Assembly (NCBI GenBank): GCA_948567375.1
Contig: OX419755.1
Span: 68,886,944-68,950,943, forward strand
Reading direction: 5' to 3'
From: Lunularia cruciata
Lineage: Eukaryota > Streptophyta > Marchantiopsida > Lunulariales > Lunulariaceae
DNA length: 64,000 bases
Positions within the stretch are counted from its first letter, which is position 1. Each line of letters opens with the position of its first letter. The position numbers were made by a program, and so were the translations under genes. Of this stretch, positions 1 to 12,719 are shown in pieces. The notes beneath the pieces were generated by a model that saw only the letters and a program-made list of their open reading frames with translations, searched no databases and had not been told where the DNA came from.

Positions 1-2482
1 TAGATCAGGATGTCTTTGGCCTGCACCGGTTGGGCATAAGTTGTGTGGATCCCTCCTTCTGCGATGGGCTTCTACTCCACATTACTCGTGTCTGTTTTAG
101 TAACAGCTTTCCTACTTTTATTATCCCTTCCAGTACTGTTAGGCTTCAGTTCTTTCAGCGATGAAACAATCAAGTCCATAAACTGAATTAGATGAAGGAA
201 GGTCTCCTCTGTCTCGGAGGAAAGCTGTACCTGGAACATACCTATTAATGCTCTTGTAAAACAGTGCAAAGTATTACATGGCCAAATGTGTATTGTCCTT
301 TGTAGTGTTGACGGGCTCATGCATACAGAGAGCATGCAGGGGTTCATCTGAGTCCTCATAGACTCACTCCGGGGGCCGTTTCATGATTTTGGTCTTCATG
401 ACTTGTGCTATTGATATCATATACACTTAACACTATGATACATTATCATAGTGTGCTATACACTTCACACATAGTAGTTCCTTAGTACCTCTTGGATACC
501 CAGTATTATACTTCGTGGTCAGCCATTGCCATTAATGTTCCCATTAATTGGTGGTTCTAGTCTCCGGTGCTCTGTGGCCCTTAATTTAATTTGCTTGCTT
601 TCTCCACTAACTGACTTTTTTTTCTTTCAGGTTTTAAAAAGGTATGTCTCCAGTCCTTGCTGTTCTCCTACTCACTATTTTGCATTGCAATCCGGTTTCT
701 TCTGCTTATGCCTATTCCTGCTCTTTTGGTGGAATTGAAGCTTTGGTAGTTCCAGCCTTACCCTTACTCTGCATTATTATTACTTTGAGCGGCAATTTTG
801 CGAGCAACTGAGTTTCCCTTGGCACTCATGAGCTTTCGAACAGAAACTCGGTTCAAGGGGTAATGAGGTTTGCTCAGCTAATTTGGCACTACGTTTGGCA
901 CTGATGAAGTTGTACATACTTGCAAGGAGGCTTACTATGACCGGCTTCTGCTTCCCTCAGTGTTTTTGTGTTTTAGGACTCATGTGTTCATAGCACATGC
1001 TGCGATGTACTATATCCAGTCCTCCAGAATGGCTTCTGCTCTCACCTACCTATATCCAGTCCTCTTAACACTTTGCTCTACTTCCCCGTTCTTTGAACGA
1101 TTGTATACTCTTGTTCTGCTTGACTCGACTGTCGATTTCATGGGTTCCACACGATTTCCGACTTCAGATTAACTTAATTTTCTCGTCTGGCTCGTTATTG
1201 ACGTTTCCCTGTTGAGCTTTTTCCTCTACATGCGCTATTTATCAGTTCCCGTTTATTCGATGCATGCCATTGGTGTACAAGTGTTGCTCTTCAATTGTTT
1301 CTAGATGGTGTTTACTTCTGCTTACATTCGATCAGTTCTATTTCATCTCCTTTCCCGGTTTTATACTAATTTCGTCTTGCACATTCCTTGTGTACATTAC
1401 ATATCATGCATCTTATTTGCATTCAATGAGTTCTGGATCTCCCGTTCTCGAACGACTTCCGTCCTCGTTTCTCAATATACACTTCACACTATGACTGTCA
1501 CAACGTCATGCTGCTTTCTTAAGCTTATACTCGCACTCACTCTGGACTGCAGGTATACCTATGTATCACAACGTCATACTAACCTCTGTATGCAGAGATT
1601 CGGTGCTCCCTAAGTAACTGACAATTATGACGTTCTGTATTGTGTCACTGTCAAATGCCAGGGTCAGTCCAGTCAGACGTGCGTAAGGAACTGGGTTGTT
1701 TACAACGGGTTCTGTCTTTCATTACAAAATAGATTGCTCAAATCTCACGTTTCGCTCCAACCCAGCCAAGATACCATCCACTTTCCCACTTCCACTCCAT
1801 CTCCGCTCCACTCCACCCATCTTCCACTTAAACAACAACAACAGCTATGTTGCTCCTATTGCACTCTATGTCTCTCCTTTTTCTTCCGATTGGACCTCCC
1901 TACTAGCAGAGGGAGGTCATAGACCGCTCGATGATCCCCCTCTGCTTTCCGTTTCAGATGCTTAATCTGTTGCTGTTGTTATCTCTTTGTCCTTCTCCTT
2001 TGTTGTATAATAGGTCACTGCAGGTGCTACTTATGGAATGTAACGATTTCTGTTTGTTGCTTTTTATTACTACGCTTAGTTCTTGTCATGCATTTATTGC
2101 TTAAATTCACTTCTATTCAAGTTGCTTAGATTCACTTCAATTGTATTTGCATACGGTCATACTTGCATTTCATATGCAGGTTCTCGGCTCCCTACTTAGT
2201 GGGTTCTGGAACCCCCCCTTCTCATTTCTCATTACTTAAATAGATCGCCAAATGATACGAATTGCACGACATGACTGGCAGGAATCTAGACTGGCAATGG
2301 TTATAGAAAGTTTTTGTCACTTCCTTAATGGATGTGTATATCCCAACATTATTGGATGGACATTTGTGAAAATGCATCCGGCTAATTTTTGTCCGACTCC
2401 AAGGTAACGCGTCTTGAAAGGCAGTTTAGCGCACAGGAATTTTGATTGCTGACATCTTTGGGGGTTTTCTGTCTCTTTTCAG
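1..2482. other. Non-coding stretch upstream of the HECT exons (probably intron)
   Basis: I find no coding exon here. The segment is pyrimidine-rich with several plausible acceptor-like tracts, as expected inside a plant intron or between exons. The HECT exon beginning at 2483 starts in the middle of the HECT domain, so earlier exons must exist. I could not recognise the HECT segment expected just before it, so those exons probably lie before the window. A small hairpin with 9-bp arms sits at 1893-1918, and one copy of a local repeat at about 1223-1478. Confidence 0.6.
1223..1478 (+). repeat. Local dispersed repeat, copy 1
   Basis: The segment resembles 3299-3489 in the same orientation. The strongest match is about 92 bases (1387-1478 against 3397-3489), including 'TTCTGGATCTCCCGTTC'. 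Upstream similarity is patchy. No protein is evident. It may be a SINE-like or other short dispersed repeat present twice in the introns of one gene. Confidence 0.75.
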
Positions 2483-4433
2483 GTCGATATCCATAATCTT
2501 GAGGAGTACTTATCTTTGGTGGTCGATGCTACGGTAAAATCTGGGATTTCCTCCCAGTTGGAGGCATTTCGTGCTGGTTTTAATCAAGTAAGTTGCATTC
2601 CCTCTGGTTAGGAATTTTATGTTTGAATTTGACTCACGATTTTGAAAACGGTGAAGATACTAGGTCTGCGGAAGCTTTATCGTTGAAATTAACGTGTATA
2701 CCCTGCCGCAGAAGGTATTAGGTCGTACTAAGCCTTGTACAAATCACGCGTCCACCTGATCCATGATATGCAAGAATTGTCAATGCGACTATTGATTCTT
2801 GTACCTATATTAAGCTTTTGTTACCGTAATGAATCTTGCTAGACTATTAGTAATTGTGGAATACCCTATTGGACAAAGCTTTCACAGAAACGGCCTACAA
2901 AAGTCAGTTCCATCTCTTTATGAGATATTGCAAAGAACCATTTCCGGCAATTTGTCATGTAGACGAAAAACCGTCTAGCTTTCATGAGTGTAGTGAATTA
3001 TGTCTTTGGATTACATAGACACAGCTTGCTCAACCGGATCTTATCAACCTTGGTTTTAGCAACCCCTTCCTCGTTTGCAGTGATCAGTTTCGACACTTCC
3101 TCCTAAATCAGTTATGGTTCCTTCATTCAGGTGTTTCTGCTGTCTACATTGCAAATATTCAATGAGGAGGAGTTGGATTCTCTGCTTTGCGGTCGTCGAG
3201 AACTTTGGGTGGTGAGTACGCGCTGAATTAAACTACACGGACTGTATTCAACCTAGGTCGTTGCATTCCACTGCATGAGATCCACTATCCGGCTGAGATT
3301 CTCTACATGCACTGTTGTTTCCGCTTTTCCGATGCTTGCTACTTGTATTTATGGTTTACGTTTATTTATGCTATCATTTGATCAGATGTTCGCTATCTTG
3401 TATACTTCACATATCTTGCATCTCATTTTCATTCAATGAGTTCTGGATCTCCCGTTCCTCGAACGGCTTTTGTCCTCATTTCTCTATATCCGGCTGAGAT
3501 TCGTGCATGAGATCTTTTTATAAATTTGAATATAGTGCGTCTGTTGATACCTGCAGTCAGAGTCACTTGCTGATCTGATGAAGTTTGACCACGGCTACAC
3601 TTCAAGCAGCCCTCCGATTCGAAATGTGAGATAATTTTCATAATCGACAGTGTCTTTATCATTTTGACAATACTAGTTAATATCTCCATATTTGTATGGG
3701 CCTGGATGTTAGTTTGATTGTTTGTTGGGATAAATTGAATTGAGGACTTCTTACTTCATAAATTTAGGAAAGAAGCATTCCTCCATAGCCCTGATTTTGA
3801 GTCTTCCTGTCATCAGTTGTTGGAGATTATGGGAGAGTTCACTCCAGATGAGCAACGTGCATTCTTACGCTTCGTCACTGGAGCACCTCGACTTCCACCT
3901 GGAGGTCTGGCCGCCTTAAGCCCAAAGCTCACAATCGTCCGAAAGGTATGCTCACTCAACTCAAAGGAATAAATGCCACTTCATATTCCCTTGGACTGTA
4001 AGCATTTCAAATATGAATGAACTGTATCATGATACGTTTTCGACTTCACGTGATACCGAAGTGGTGTCCAAGAGTAACGTTCCAATTGATTCGTTTTGTG
4101 CAGCATCCTACTGGTGTAAGCAGTACAGCAGCGACAGTTCTCGGGTCAACGCCTCCAGGTGCTGCAGCTGGTCTGGGTACTACGTTGGCGGATGGAGATT
4201 TGCCCAGTGTCATGACTTGTGCAAACTACCTCAAATTACCGCCATACTCTTGCAAGGTTAGTGTTTCCTGTGGACCCCCAATGTAAATCTGCGTTTTGCA
4301 GTTTCCTTCATTTCCTTCTATTCAGTCCTCGTTCACCTTCGCAGTATAACGCGTTTGTTCCCCGCAGGAGGTGATGCGGGAGCGTTTGGTGTACGCAATA
4401 TGGGAGGGACAAGGATCTTTTGACCTCTCTTAA
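2483..4433 (+). CDS. UPL4: HECT E3 ubiquitin ligase, UPL3/UPL4 clade, last six exons (partial at 5' end)
   Basis: Six exons encode the last 200 residues of a HECT domain: 2483-2587, 3131-3211, 3557-3625, 3817-3945, 4104-4256 and 4368-4433 (TAA stop). Each intron has GT..AG ends, and all exons begin and end on codon boundaries (phase 0). Readable blocks are [63 protein letters not shown] and, in exon 5, [13 protein letters not shown]. That Cys is the expected catalytic residue that carries ubiquitin as a thioester. The protein ends EGQGSFDLS. In this family the HECT domain transfers ubiquitin to substrates for proteasomal turnover. Details such as FNEEEL and GYTSSSPP look nearer UPL4 than UPL3, but the clade is surer than the paralogue. 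No frameshift or stop is seen, so the gene end looks functional. Upstream exons are not found in the window. Confidence 0.9.
3299..3489 (+). repeat. Local dispersed repeat, copy 2, inside a HECT intron
   Basis: This second copy of the 1223-1478 repeat lies in the intron between exons 3131-3211 and 3557-3625. The last 93 bases match copy 1 closely and the remainder only in patches. Confidence 0.75.
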
Positions 4434-5977
4434 GTTTTAGCATCTCACACAATCACCAACGATGTGGTGATGATTGGCAACTGAGACTCTAGACCCGGTG
4501 ACAAAGTGGATGTAGGTGGCTTCTTAAATGGAATGGTAATCATACCATTTTCTATACGAATGTTGCAGTTAGCTGAGATTTAGCGCTAGAACCTCATTGT
4601 GCAGATTCACATTCTTGAGGGCCCCCTTGTATTGTTTGTGAATATTTGTAGTGTAGAGATACACTTTGCACTCCCTGGGTGTAACGATCTAGATTGTCTG
4701 CCTTTTGCATCTTTGGAGCTTGACAGCAGGCCACTTCTGCCAGAAGTAAAGTCGTCTTTGGATGAACACATTGACACCTTCACAGACAAGGGCCACTGTT
4801 ACCAACGTGAGTTCTATTTGACGGCTACACCGTATGTGCAGGTAGCCCAGCCTGGTTTCTTCTCCCAATGGATGCCCTTTATTCTGCAGTGACTGGTAGT
4901 AACACTTTATCATGCAGTAGGACTAGTTTATGGGAAGCTTCGGATTACGTGCCTTGAGGGGAAGGTTACATGTGGGCGTGGTCTAGATCATAGTAGAATC
5001 CATTCAAAACAGGGAATCCAACACAATCAAGGATTTAGGTTACAGAAAATTGACTTGTTACTATTGTAAAATATACCCTGCAATTCCTTCAAGTGCTCTT
5101 ATCTGCACCATGATCTTTTGCTGGTTGCATTGAAGCCGCTGATAGCTTGCTTTCACGCCTTATGCTCTGTAGTCAAGCTGATTTCCGCTCATGATATTTA
5201 ATGCCACTCAAAAGTGATTCATTGCGTTCGATTCCCACGTATGGGACACATTATGAATCTGGATTTTTGTACAGTCTGCATGGATTTCTTTGTGGTTGAT
5301 GTTCGGTTACATTTGTTCAGCTTGGAGTGTTATCCTTTCACAGATAATCTATTCTGGATTGCCGAACAGCACTCCGGTTCACGTTGCGGCCTACTATTGA
5401 GTTCACCACAAGGTCATCGCATCAGACTTGGATCAAGAATAGTTTGTGAGGATTTTTGTATAATGCTGAAATCGTAAACTTTGGTCGTGCGAGTTGTTTC
5501 TTGGAGTCGTTTACTTGTGAAGTTCGAAGTGGAAATATTTCTGAGTTTATGCTGTACATTATTAGGGGACCTGTTCGAAAAGGAGCTGCTGACATGTTTT
5601 CTAAGGCATGAGGAACTGGAATGTGCACACGGTGGAACGTAACAACTTCATTCGTGTCGACCAGTCTCCCTCTCCCTTTACCATAAACTAGGGGAAGGGC
5701 ACCAGCATATCGCATGTCACATTTCCGGACCTTTGATCTAGTGTTTAGCTGTTTCTGATGATTCTCTTATCGTTTGGCGATGAATTGGATCTTTTTACAC
5801 AATAAGTTTCTTCTCGAACTACCGTGATAGCTAGCTGTTTAATAAACAGAATTGGCAATACTTCTTGTGATGCGGTCTTTTAGAGATGAAATTAGGTCTC
5901 CATACTCCGGGCAAATGAGTCCATTAACAAACTTCATCCAGTACAACTTTAGCTGACATGGAAAGGAAACTATCATC
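4434..5977. other. 3' UTR and downstream intergenic DNA
   Basis: This follows the HECT stop codon. The first few hundred bases are presumably 3' UTR. The longest open frame (97 codons at 4599-4892) has no motif I recognise and no exon-like borders. Nothing else is seen. Confidence 0.6.
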
Positions 5978-6075
5978 TCTCGTCCTATTCGAATCTGGAA
6001 ACATACATCAAAGTTGCCAACGGATATAATGCTTAGCTATCAGACCAACGCGCTAACCAACTGCGTCACCGGCCC
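5978..6075 (-). repeat. tRNA-like 5' half, probably a SINE head or tRNA pseudogene
   Basis: Read on the minus strand from 6075, the sequence starts GGGCCGGTGACGCAGTTGG and continues TTAGCGCG, which looks like the acceptor and D arm of a plant tRNA (elongator-Met or Ile type) with a good box A. A box-B-like GATTCGAAT lies at 5987-5995, about 30 bases too far for a normal tRNA. The anticodon arm is not sensible. A tRNA-derived SINE or dead tRNA is more likely than a working gene. Confidence 0.45.
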
Positions 6076-6839
6076 AAGCTTGGGGTAAAACTTGCCAATC
6101 CGAATTATGTCATACATGGTAATGTCATACATGGTATAGGGGTAGGTGTCAATATTGGAATGATGATGTTACATACGATAAAGGACTGCGAGTGGAAACA
6201 AGAAGGATGGACAGACCACATCAAGTTGCACAAGGAAAAGAGAAAGGGATAAAATGGAGCTAAGCCCCGATAGATTCGATAAGGGGAATTTGTATAATGT
6301 AGAGGAACACTATAATATATTGCAATCGGGTCTCCTTGAGGTCACTTCCTAGATAACCTTGTTGAGAGTGTGGAAACGGGAAGCTAGAGGGAGAGATGTG
6401 AGAGGAAAGATACATATTTTCTGAGTGCTCTCTAGCATATATTGAGTGAATAGTAGACTTTGTTCGTCTTTTAATTTCTGTTCCATTGGTACCTAGACTG
6501 AAGATTATGGAGACTTGAGTAGAAAATTATGGGAATTTTAAAGTTTTTTTTAGGGTTTAGAGGGATCATTACCATTGAGAGTGATGTGTCAGGAATTTTA
6601 GTTTCTAATTTTCCATATCGATAGGAGGGACACTTGGGATTATGTATGCTTCTTCTTTCCCTTTGTTGATTGTTTTAGGGATATCGATCGAGTTGTGGGA
6701 GTGGTTAGCTTACCCGGCGGGTTACATTTTGGGTCATTTGAGACTAATTTTCTATATCCATGTCTATTCCATAGGTTACACTGCACACTCCATGATGAGG
6801 CTAGATATGCTTTTTGCCTACCACTTGATCATTTAGCAG
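6076..6839. other. Intergenic DNA, no gene seen
   Basis: No coding signal is recognised. A 15-base direct duplication of ATGTCATACATGGTA occurs at about 6106-6136. The border to the X-family copy at about 6840 is approximate. Confidence 0.5.
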
Positions 6840-8665
6840 TGATCCCTTGGACAAGTGAGCATGGTTCATATTCCTCTTACTCCATTGATGATGTCTTCGT
6901 TATGCGAGAGGGAGAATTGCATGTGCATAGAGAGAGGTGGTTGCTAGATTTTGTCAATTTTGAGATGGGGAATTGGGTGGCACTTCAAGAGGAGTTTGTT
7001 AGGGCTACATGTTTTAGGAGATAGGTTTTGCCATAAGATACTATAGAGTCCACTCGATTACAACGATGTAGGACATTGGGTCAGGTGGGAGAGTTTAGTA
7101 GAGCAACATGAGTGCTACACCCTTTGTATATGACTAATCTTATTGATGAGACTATCTATTCCCTATGCTCACTACATCTTATGGTAGTAGAGGGACTACC
7201 ACTAGAGGTCTTAGATTATTAGCTTGAGTAGCCTTTATGTCTTCATAGATCACTTTTTGCACAAGCATTGTGCATTGCTCCTTGCCTTTTCTCAAGAGGC
7301 TTGTTAGGGATGGTATATGAGCACCTTAGAGATTTCTTTAAGGTAGATGATACTTCTAAGGGGTTTATTGAGTTGTTTTAGGTGACTATAGGAGTAGTGA
7401 GAGGAGACATTCCTATGTATGTTAGTCAAGTGTTAGGTGCTAGTCAAATTCTCATGATGGAGAAGGACATTGGAGGCATTAGACCAATTGCTATTGGAGA
7501 GATCTTTTTGCGTTAGGTCAGTCGTACCATTGTCCTTCAATATTGTTCTCACTTTTGACAACACCTCAGTTTGGAGTAGCTTCACTTGGAAGATGTGAGG
7601 CTATATCTCTAGGCAATAAGGAACTCTTAGATATCCATCCAAAGTGGATCATCCTACTGGTGGATGTTGAGAACACTTCTAATAACATCTCATGGGCATC
7701 CATCTTTAGAGAGCTTAGGAAGGCCGTGGATCCTTGGCGAGTCTTATACCTTTTGAGCATTATTTTTATGGCTCTCTTGCTTCCCTTTACTACCAACATG
7801 GTTTCTCACAAGAAGGAGTCACCGTCTTGGAGTAAGTTGTTGGTACACAAAAAGGGAGATCCTTTAGGAAGACCCTTATTTGCCATGGCTCACTTTAGAG
7901 CTCGCCTATCTATTACTTCAGCCATGCTAAGTTGTGTATTTCATTCCTTGGTAGATGATACACACATTATGGACCCTATAGATTAGATTAGGAATGCCTT
8001 TGACCACTTGACTATTGGGCTACATCTAGTAGGCTTGAGAGTCAAGGTGTCAAAGTGTAGGGCATGGTCCTCTTTAGGTATCCCTCCCTATCTTGAGCTT
8101 CAAGAGGAGTGTATCACATCTAGGACAATGTGTTCTTGGAGTGCAAGTAGGATCCATGGATTTTGTCACATGCTTCTTAGACATTGCCCTTGGAGAGGAT
8201 GTTCTCCATGTGGATGATCTTCCATTACTACAAGATCTATAGGTGGCATTTAGTATACTCTCCTCTAATATTGCTTGTCAACCGACTTACCTCATCCACA
8301 CATTTCTCCTCTCCTTGTCCTTTGTATCACGTCTCTTTGTATTACGTCTAAGAGTCTTTGATAAGAGGATTATGGGAGTCATTGGTGATATTATTGGACT
8401 AAGGACATTTGATTGTGTGATGGGGGATTTGGCACATAGATAGAAGGCTCTACCAATCTCTTGTGGAGGGGTTGGCTTGCTATCTATGGAGTAGATGGCA
8501 CCTATAGAATTTTTGGGTAGTTGAGCTCTCTTGGCACTCCTACTTTCCTCTCGTTTTGTGTTTGTTGGTAGGCTGGTTTTGGAAACTTATGTGATAGAGG
8601 TGGAGGAGAAATCCTTTCTCTCTAGATGTTATTGCGGCAGATGAAAGATAGTCTATCACCACAAG
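6840..8665 (+). pseudogene. Retroelement family X copy 1, RT part (interrupted)
   Basis: This is a degenerate reverse-transcriptase gene, recognised in pieces across frames with many stops. GGIRPIAIGEIF lies near 7470-7510, LLVDVENTSNN near 7655-7690, KGDPLG near 7850, a VDDTHIMD catalytic-Asp block near 7950-7980, then LVGLRVKVSKCRAWS near 8025-8070. The order RPIA-GE, D-x-x-N-x-x-N, GDPLG and DD is that of non-LTR-type reverse transcriptases seen in plant and algal hypothetical proteins. It is not the gypsy or copia arrangement. The copy is cut by element G after 8665 and resumes at 14370. A second copy lies inverted at 15440-18900. Family identity comes from memory and is moderate. Confidence 0.65.
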
Positions 8666-9090
8666 TGTAAAAGATCAAGACCAAGAAGAGAAATAGGAGA
8701 ATGGAAACCCACATTGGGACACTTGAATGTGGGAAAACTCCAAATGCCTAGCATGAGCTTTGGCTTTGGTATTTATAGGTAGCATACAAGGCCCTTGAGA
8801 AGCTGCTTAAGAAGCTTCCTCAAGCTGCTTTCTTAGAGTGCAAGCCAAGTTAACTAGGAAGCTTCTCAAGAAACTTCCTTCTAGAAGTCGCATACTTGAT
8901 GTGCAAGCTAAGCTAGTTGGAAGCTTCTAGAAGTTTCCTTCTAAAAGCTACTTACTTGAGATGCAAGCTAAGCTAGCCGGGAAGCTTCCAAGAAGCTTCC
9001 TAGATACTTCCTGAATATTCTAGGCTAATTTGTCTTATGTGATACTTTGAAAGCCCAACTAACTTCATCGCTAAACTCCATATTGTTACA
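8666..9090 (-). repeat. 3' LTR of element G
   Basis: This LTR is bounded on the left by the ACAAG duplication and on the right by the purine tract. It contains several GAAGCTTC palindromes and a TATAAATACC promoter box on the minus strand (near 8770). Confidence 0.93.
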
Positions 9091-9094
9091 TATT

Positions 9095-12000
9095 CCCCTA
9101 CCGCTAGTTGGTGACGTCCTTGTTGCCAATGAAGCTTCAAATTCTTGGATGGCCGTTTGTGCATTCAGGAGGTGAGAAAGAGGTTCCCATGTGGCATCAT
9201 GAAGGGGATACCCTTTCCAAAGGACCTTATACTCCGTATGTTGGTGCGGCCTTGTTGAATATGGGGACGTGCAAGGATGCAATCAACTTTGTACTCCTCA
9301 TGATCATTGATAGGGATAAGAAGAGGGGGAGGTTGGACTCAAGAGGAAAAGGAAGAGGGGTTAGGAACAAAGAGTTTCAACTTGGAAACATGAAAGATAG
9401 GATGGATATGCATATGACAAGGCAAGGCAAGCTGATAAGCAACAGGAGAGACAATTTAGGTGATATCAAAGGGTCATATCCAATTAGGGGCAAGTTTACA
9501 AACTTGGGTATCAAGTAGAAGAAGGAGGTTACTAGAGGATAGCATGAATTTATCACCGACTTCAAAGGTGAGATCAAGACAATGGTGGTCCGCATATTGT
9601 TTTTGGCAATTCTGAGCAACAAGGAGGTGAGACTTGGCTTTTTGGAGAGATTGGGATATAGTGGTCAAGAATGTGGAAGTATGAGGAACTTGAGATGGAG
9701 AAGGAGCAAGAAGAGAATCTAGAACAAGTGGATCTTGGCCAAAATTGAGAAAGAACAGAGAAATCCAGTGCTTGCCTGTTTGGAATTGTTGTAGGTAAAT
9801 TTTGCAGCTGCAAGACATTCATCCCAATTGGTATGGTGGACATTGACAAAGGCACACAACATATCTTCCAATGTACGATTTGGACGTTTGGTTTGTCCAT
9901 TGGTTTGAGGATGATAGGCCGTGGACAAAGCAAGCTTGGTGCCGAGTATCTGGAAGAGTACTAGCCAAAACTTCACGGTAAATCGAGGATCACGGTTGGA
10001 GATGAGTACACATGGCATCCCATGATGCTTAAAGACATTGTCAAAGTAGATTTATGCTAAGGTTGGAGCATCCACGGTATCACAGGTTGGTGCCAAGTGG
10101 ATTTTTTTTACTAAGCTTATCCATAAATACCATAATTGCGGTGTGTCCTTGTTTTGTCTTTGGCAAAGATGTGATAAGATCCAAGCTCACGTGCTCCCAA
10201 TGAGCGGATGGAATCGTGAGTGGTTGAAGGATTCAACTTGGTTTCTGATTGCTGGCCTTGTTACGTTAGCAATTCTCACATGATCAGACAAATTCTCAAA
10301 CATCTTGTGTCATGTTGGGCCACCACCATTGATGTTGAAGGGTACCCAAGGTCTTGTCTACACCCATGTGACCAGCGATGGGTAAATCATGGGCTTCTTG
10401 AAGGCACACAAGTCAAAGATCGCCTTTAGCTGGAACATAGATCCAGTCCTCATGGAATAAAATGCCCTCCTTGATGGAGAAGGTGTTGTTATCCTTATTG
10501 CATGCCGTATGGTAACCATATACCATTTGGAAGAAGTGATCTTGGTGTAGAGCTGACTGAAACTCGTTTTGGACCTTGGAGTCAACTGACACCATTGAAA
10601 TTACCATTGTGATGAGAGGAAGAGACTTCAAATCAAGTTGTCGTGATAAAGCATCAAGGATGACATGGAACCAACCTAGTTTGTACTCAATTTTGATGTC
10701 ATAAAATTGAAGTTGTTCCTCACATTGATGATGTTTACTCTGCATGTGTTCCAAGTGTAAGGTCTGCAACAATGGTTTGTGATTAGTTTGCATGATCACT
10801 TGTTTCTCCAAGAGGTAATGCCTCCATACCTTGGTGGCATATACCATTGCAAGTTGTTCTCAATCTCAAGCAGAGTAGTTTCATTCAGCTGTATTGAATT
10901 GGTGAGACACAAAGGCAATGGGATAGAGTCCATATGGGAATTCTTGTTGTAGCACGGCTCAATTGCAAAGTTAGAAACATCAAAATCAACCACATAGGGT
11001 AGTTGAGGATCATATGGTTGAAGAATGGGTCTTGAAGACACATATGCTTTTACTTTTGGATTGCTTCTTCATGCTTGGTGGTCCACTGGAAGCTTGAGTT
11101 CTTTCTCAAGAGGTCAGTCAATGGTGTAGCTACACAAGCATAATAATTGATGAAACATCAGTAAAAACTGGCCAATCCATTGAATGCTCATACTTCTTTA
11201 GCATCCTTCGGGGTAGGCCAATCAGTAATGGCCTTGATTTTCTCTTCTTCCATCTTGATCCCCTCTGATGAGATCTTATGACCCAAGAAGGTAACCTCCT
11301 TCTGCCAAAAGGCACACTTTGACTTCTTGTAGTAAAATTTCCATTGTTGTAGTTGTCTTAGGACTTCTCGCACATGATTCACGTGATCTGCCTGTGTCTT
11401 ACTATAAATTAAGATATCATCTAAGAACACCACCACAGATCAATCCAATAGTCTATCCAACACACCCGATGCATCTGATCCATGAAGATTGCTAGAGCAT
11501 TAGTGAGTTCAAAAGGTAGAACTCTCCACTCAAAATACCCATACCTTGTATGAAAGGCAGTCTTTTGCACATCCTCTCTATCAATAGGAGTTTGCCAATA
11601 GTTGCTGTAAAGATCCAACTTGGAAAACTAGGATGCTCCACTTAGTTGATCAAGCAAGTCATCAATCCGAGGCAAGGGATATGCATTCTTCATGGTTTGC
11701 TTATTGAGCCCACGGTAATCAATACAAAAATAAAGTCTTCTATCCTTCTTTGGAACAAATAGTATTGATACTCTCCAAGGAGAGGTATTATGTTGTATGA
11801 AGTCCTTCTCCAACATATTTGTAAGTGTTGTTTGAAACTCCTCCAACTCCTTTGGTGAGAGCCGATAGATCGGTCTACTCATTGGAGTACTCCTTGGCAA
11901 TAACTCGATCTTGAAGGGCATACCTTGATCGGAAGGTAATCCCTTTGGCAGATCATATGGAAACATGTCTGCAAACTCTTGAACTATCCGATCAACTATT

Positions 12001-12700
12001 GCTTGATGAAGCTTTTGGCCCTCCTTCGATTGTCCTTGTGCAATTGGCTTGATCCACACCGCAAATATAAAATTATCTTCCTCCAAAGCCTGCTCAATTG
12101 GTTGCTTTACTAACCAACTTCCCTTCCAAGGACTCATCTCTCTTCTAAGCTTGCTCTTTGGTTGCCTTCTTAGCAAACTTCCCATCTTGGGACTCCACTC
12201 CCTTCAAGGTTTGCTCTATGGCTACCTTCTCAACAAACTTCCTATCTTGGGACCGACTATTCTTAAGTGTCTTACTCAGAGGTGCCAGACAACCTAATCG
12301 GAAATTCCTACCTTGGTGTTGTGCTTGAATTTGGCGTCAGGTCCAATCAAATTGAACCTTATGACGTTCAAGCCAAAGTAGACCCAAAATGATGTCATAG
12401 TGAGGAGGTACCACTACAAACCTCATACACTCCAAATACTCCTTCCCAATCTTGAAGGTAACAGGATGCAAGGTGCGGAATGCAGAACCCTTTCTACCAT
12501 CCGCCATCATCAAACTACTTCCAATCACTGGCTTGATAGGAATACCCAATTCCTGTACTACTTGCATAAACATGCAATTCTATGAACTTCCAAAATCAAC
12601 CAAAGTCCTACAACCCCGATTAGATATCGTACCTTGCAAGTGAAGCAAACTTGCATAGGTCGAGCCTTCAATCCCATTGGAACTAATCAAGCTCCCAATA
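9095..12700 (-). pseudogene. Element G pol (protease, RT, RNase H, integrase, chromodomain), decayed
   Basis: Reading leftwards, the protease lies near 12337-12640 (LVDFGSS in place of D-[ST]-G; ILGLLWLERHKV). A spacer of about three 60-base repeats follows at 12060-12300. RT spans about 11190-12000, with [11 protein letters not shown] and the catalytic FLDDILIYS at about 11400-11430. RNase H is near 10800-11040, with a MVYATKVWRHYLL block at 10800-10847. The integrase core lies near 9720-10180. At the third catalytic acid position it reads GQTKRPNRT, with Lys (9887-9889) instead of Glu. The chromodomain (VLWKGYPLHDATWEP) is near 9150-9240. Stop codons break every domain. Domains follow the order of plant chromoviruses. 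Confidence 0.9.
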
Positions 12701-12719
12701 GGCAACTCAAAATCTCCTA

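Noticed and set aside
4599-4892. 97-codon open frame downstream of the HECT stop
   Set aside because: No domain, no clear start context, and it lies where a 3' UTR is expected.
5978-6075. Functional tRNA gene
   Set aside because: The anticodon arm is not sensible and box B is about 30 bases too far away.
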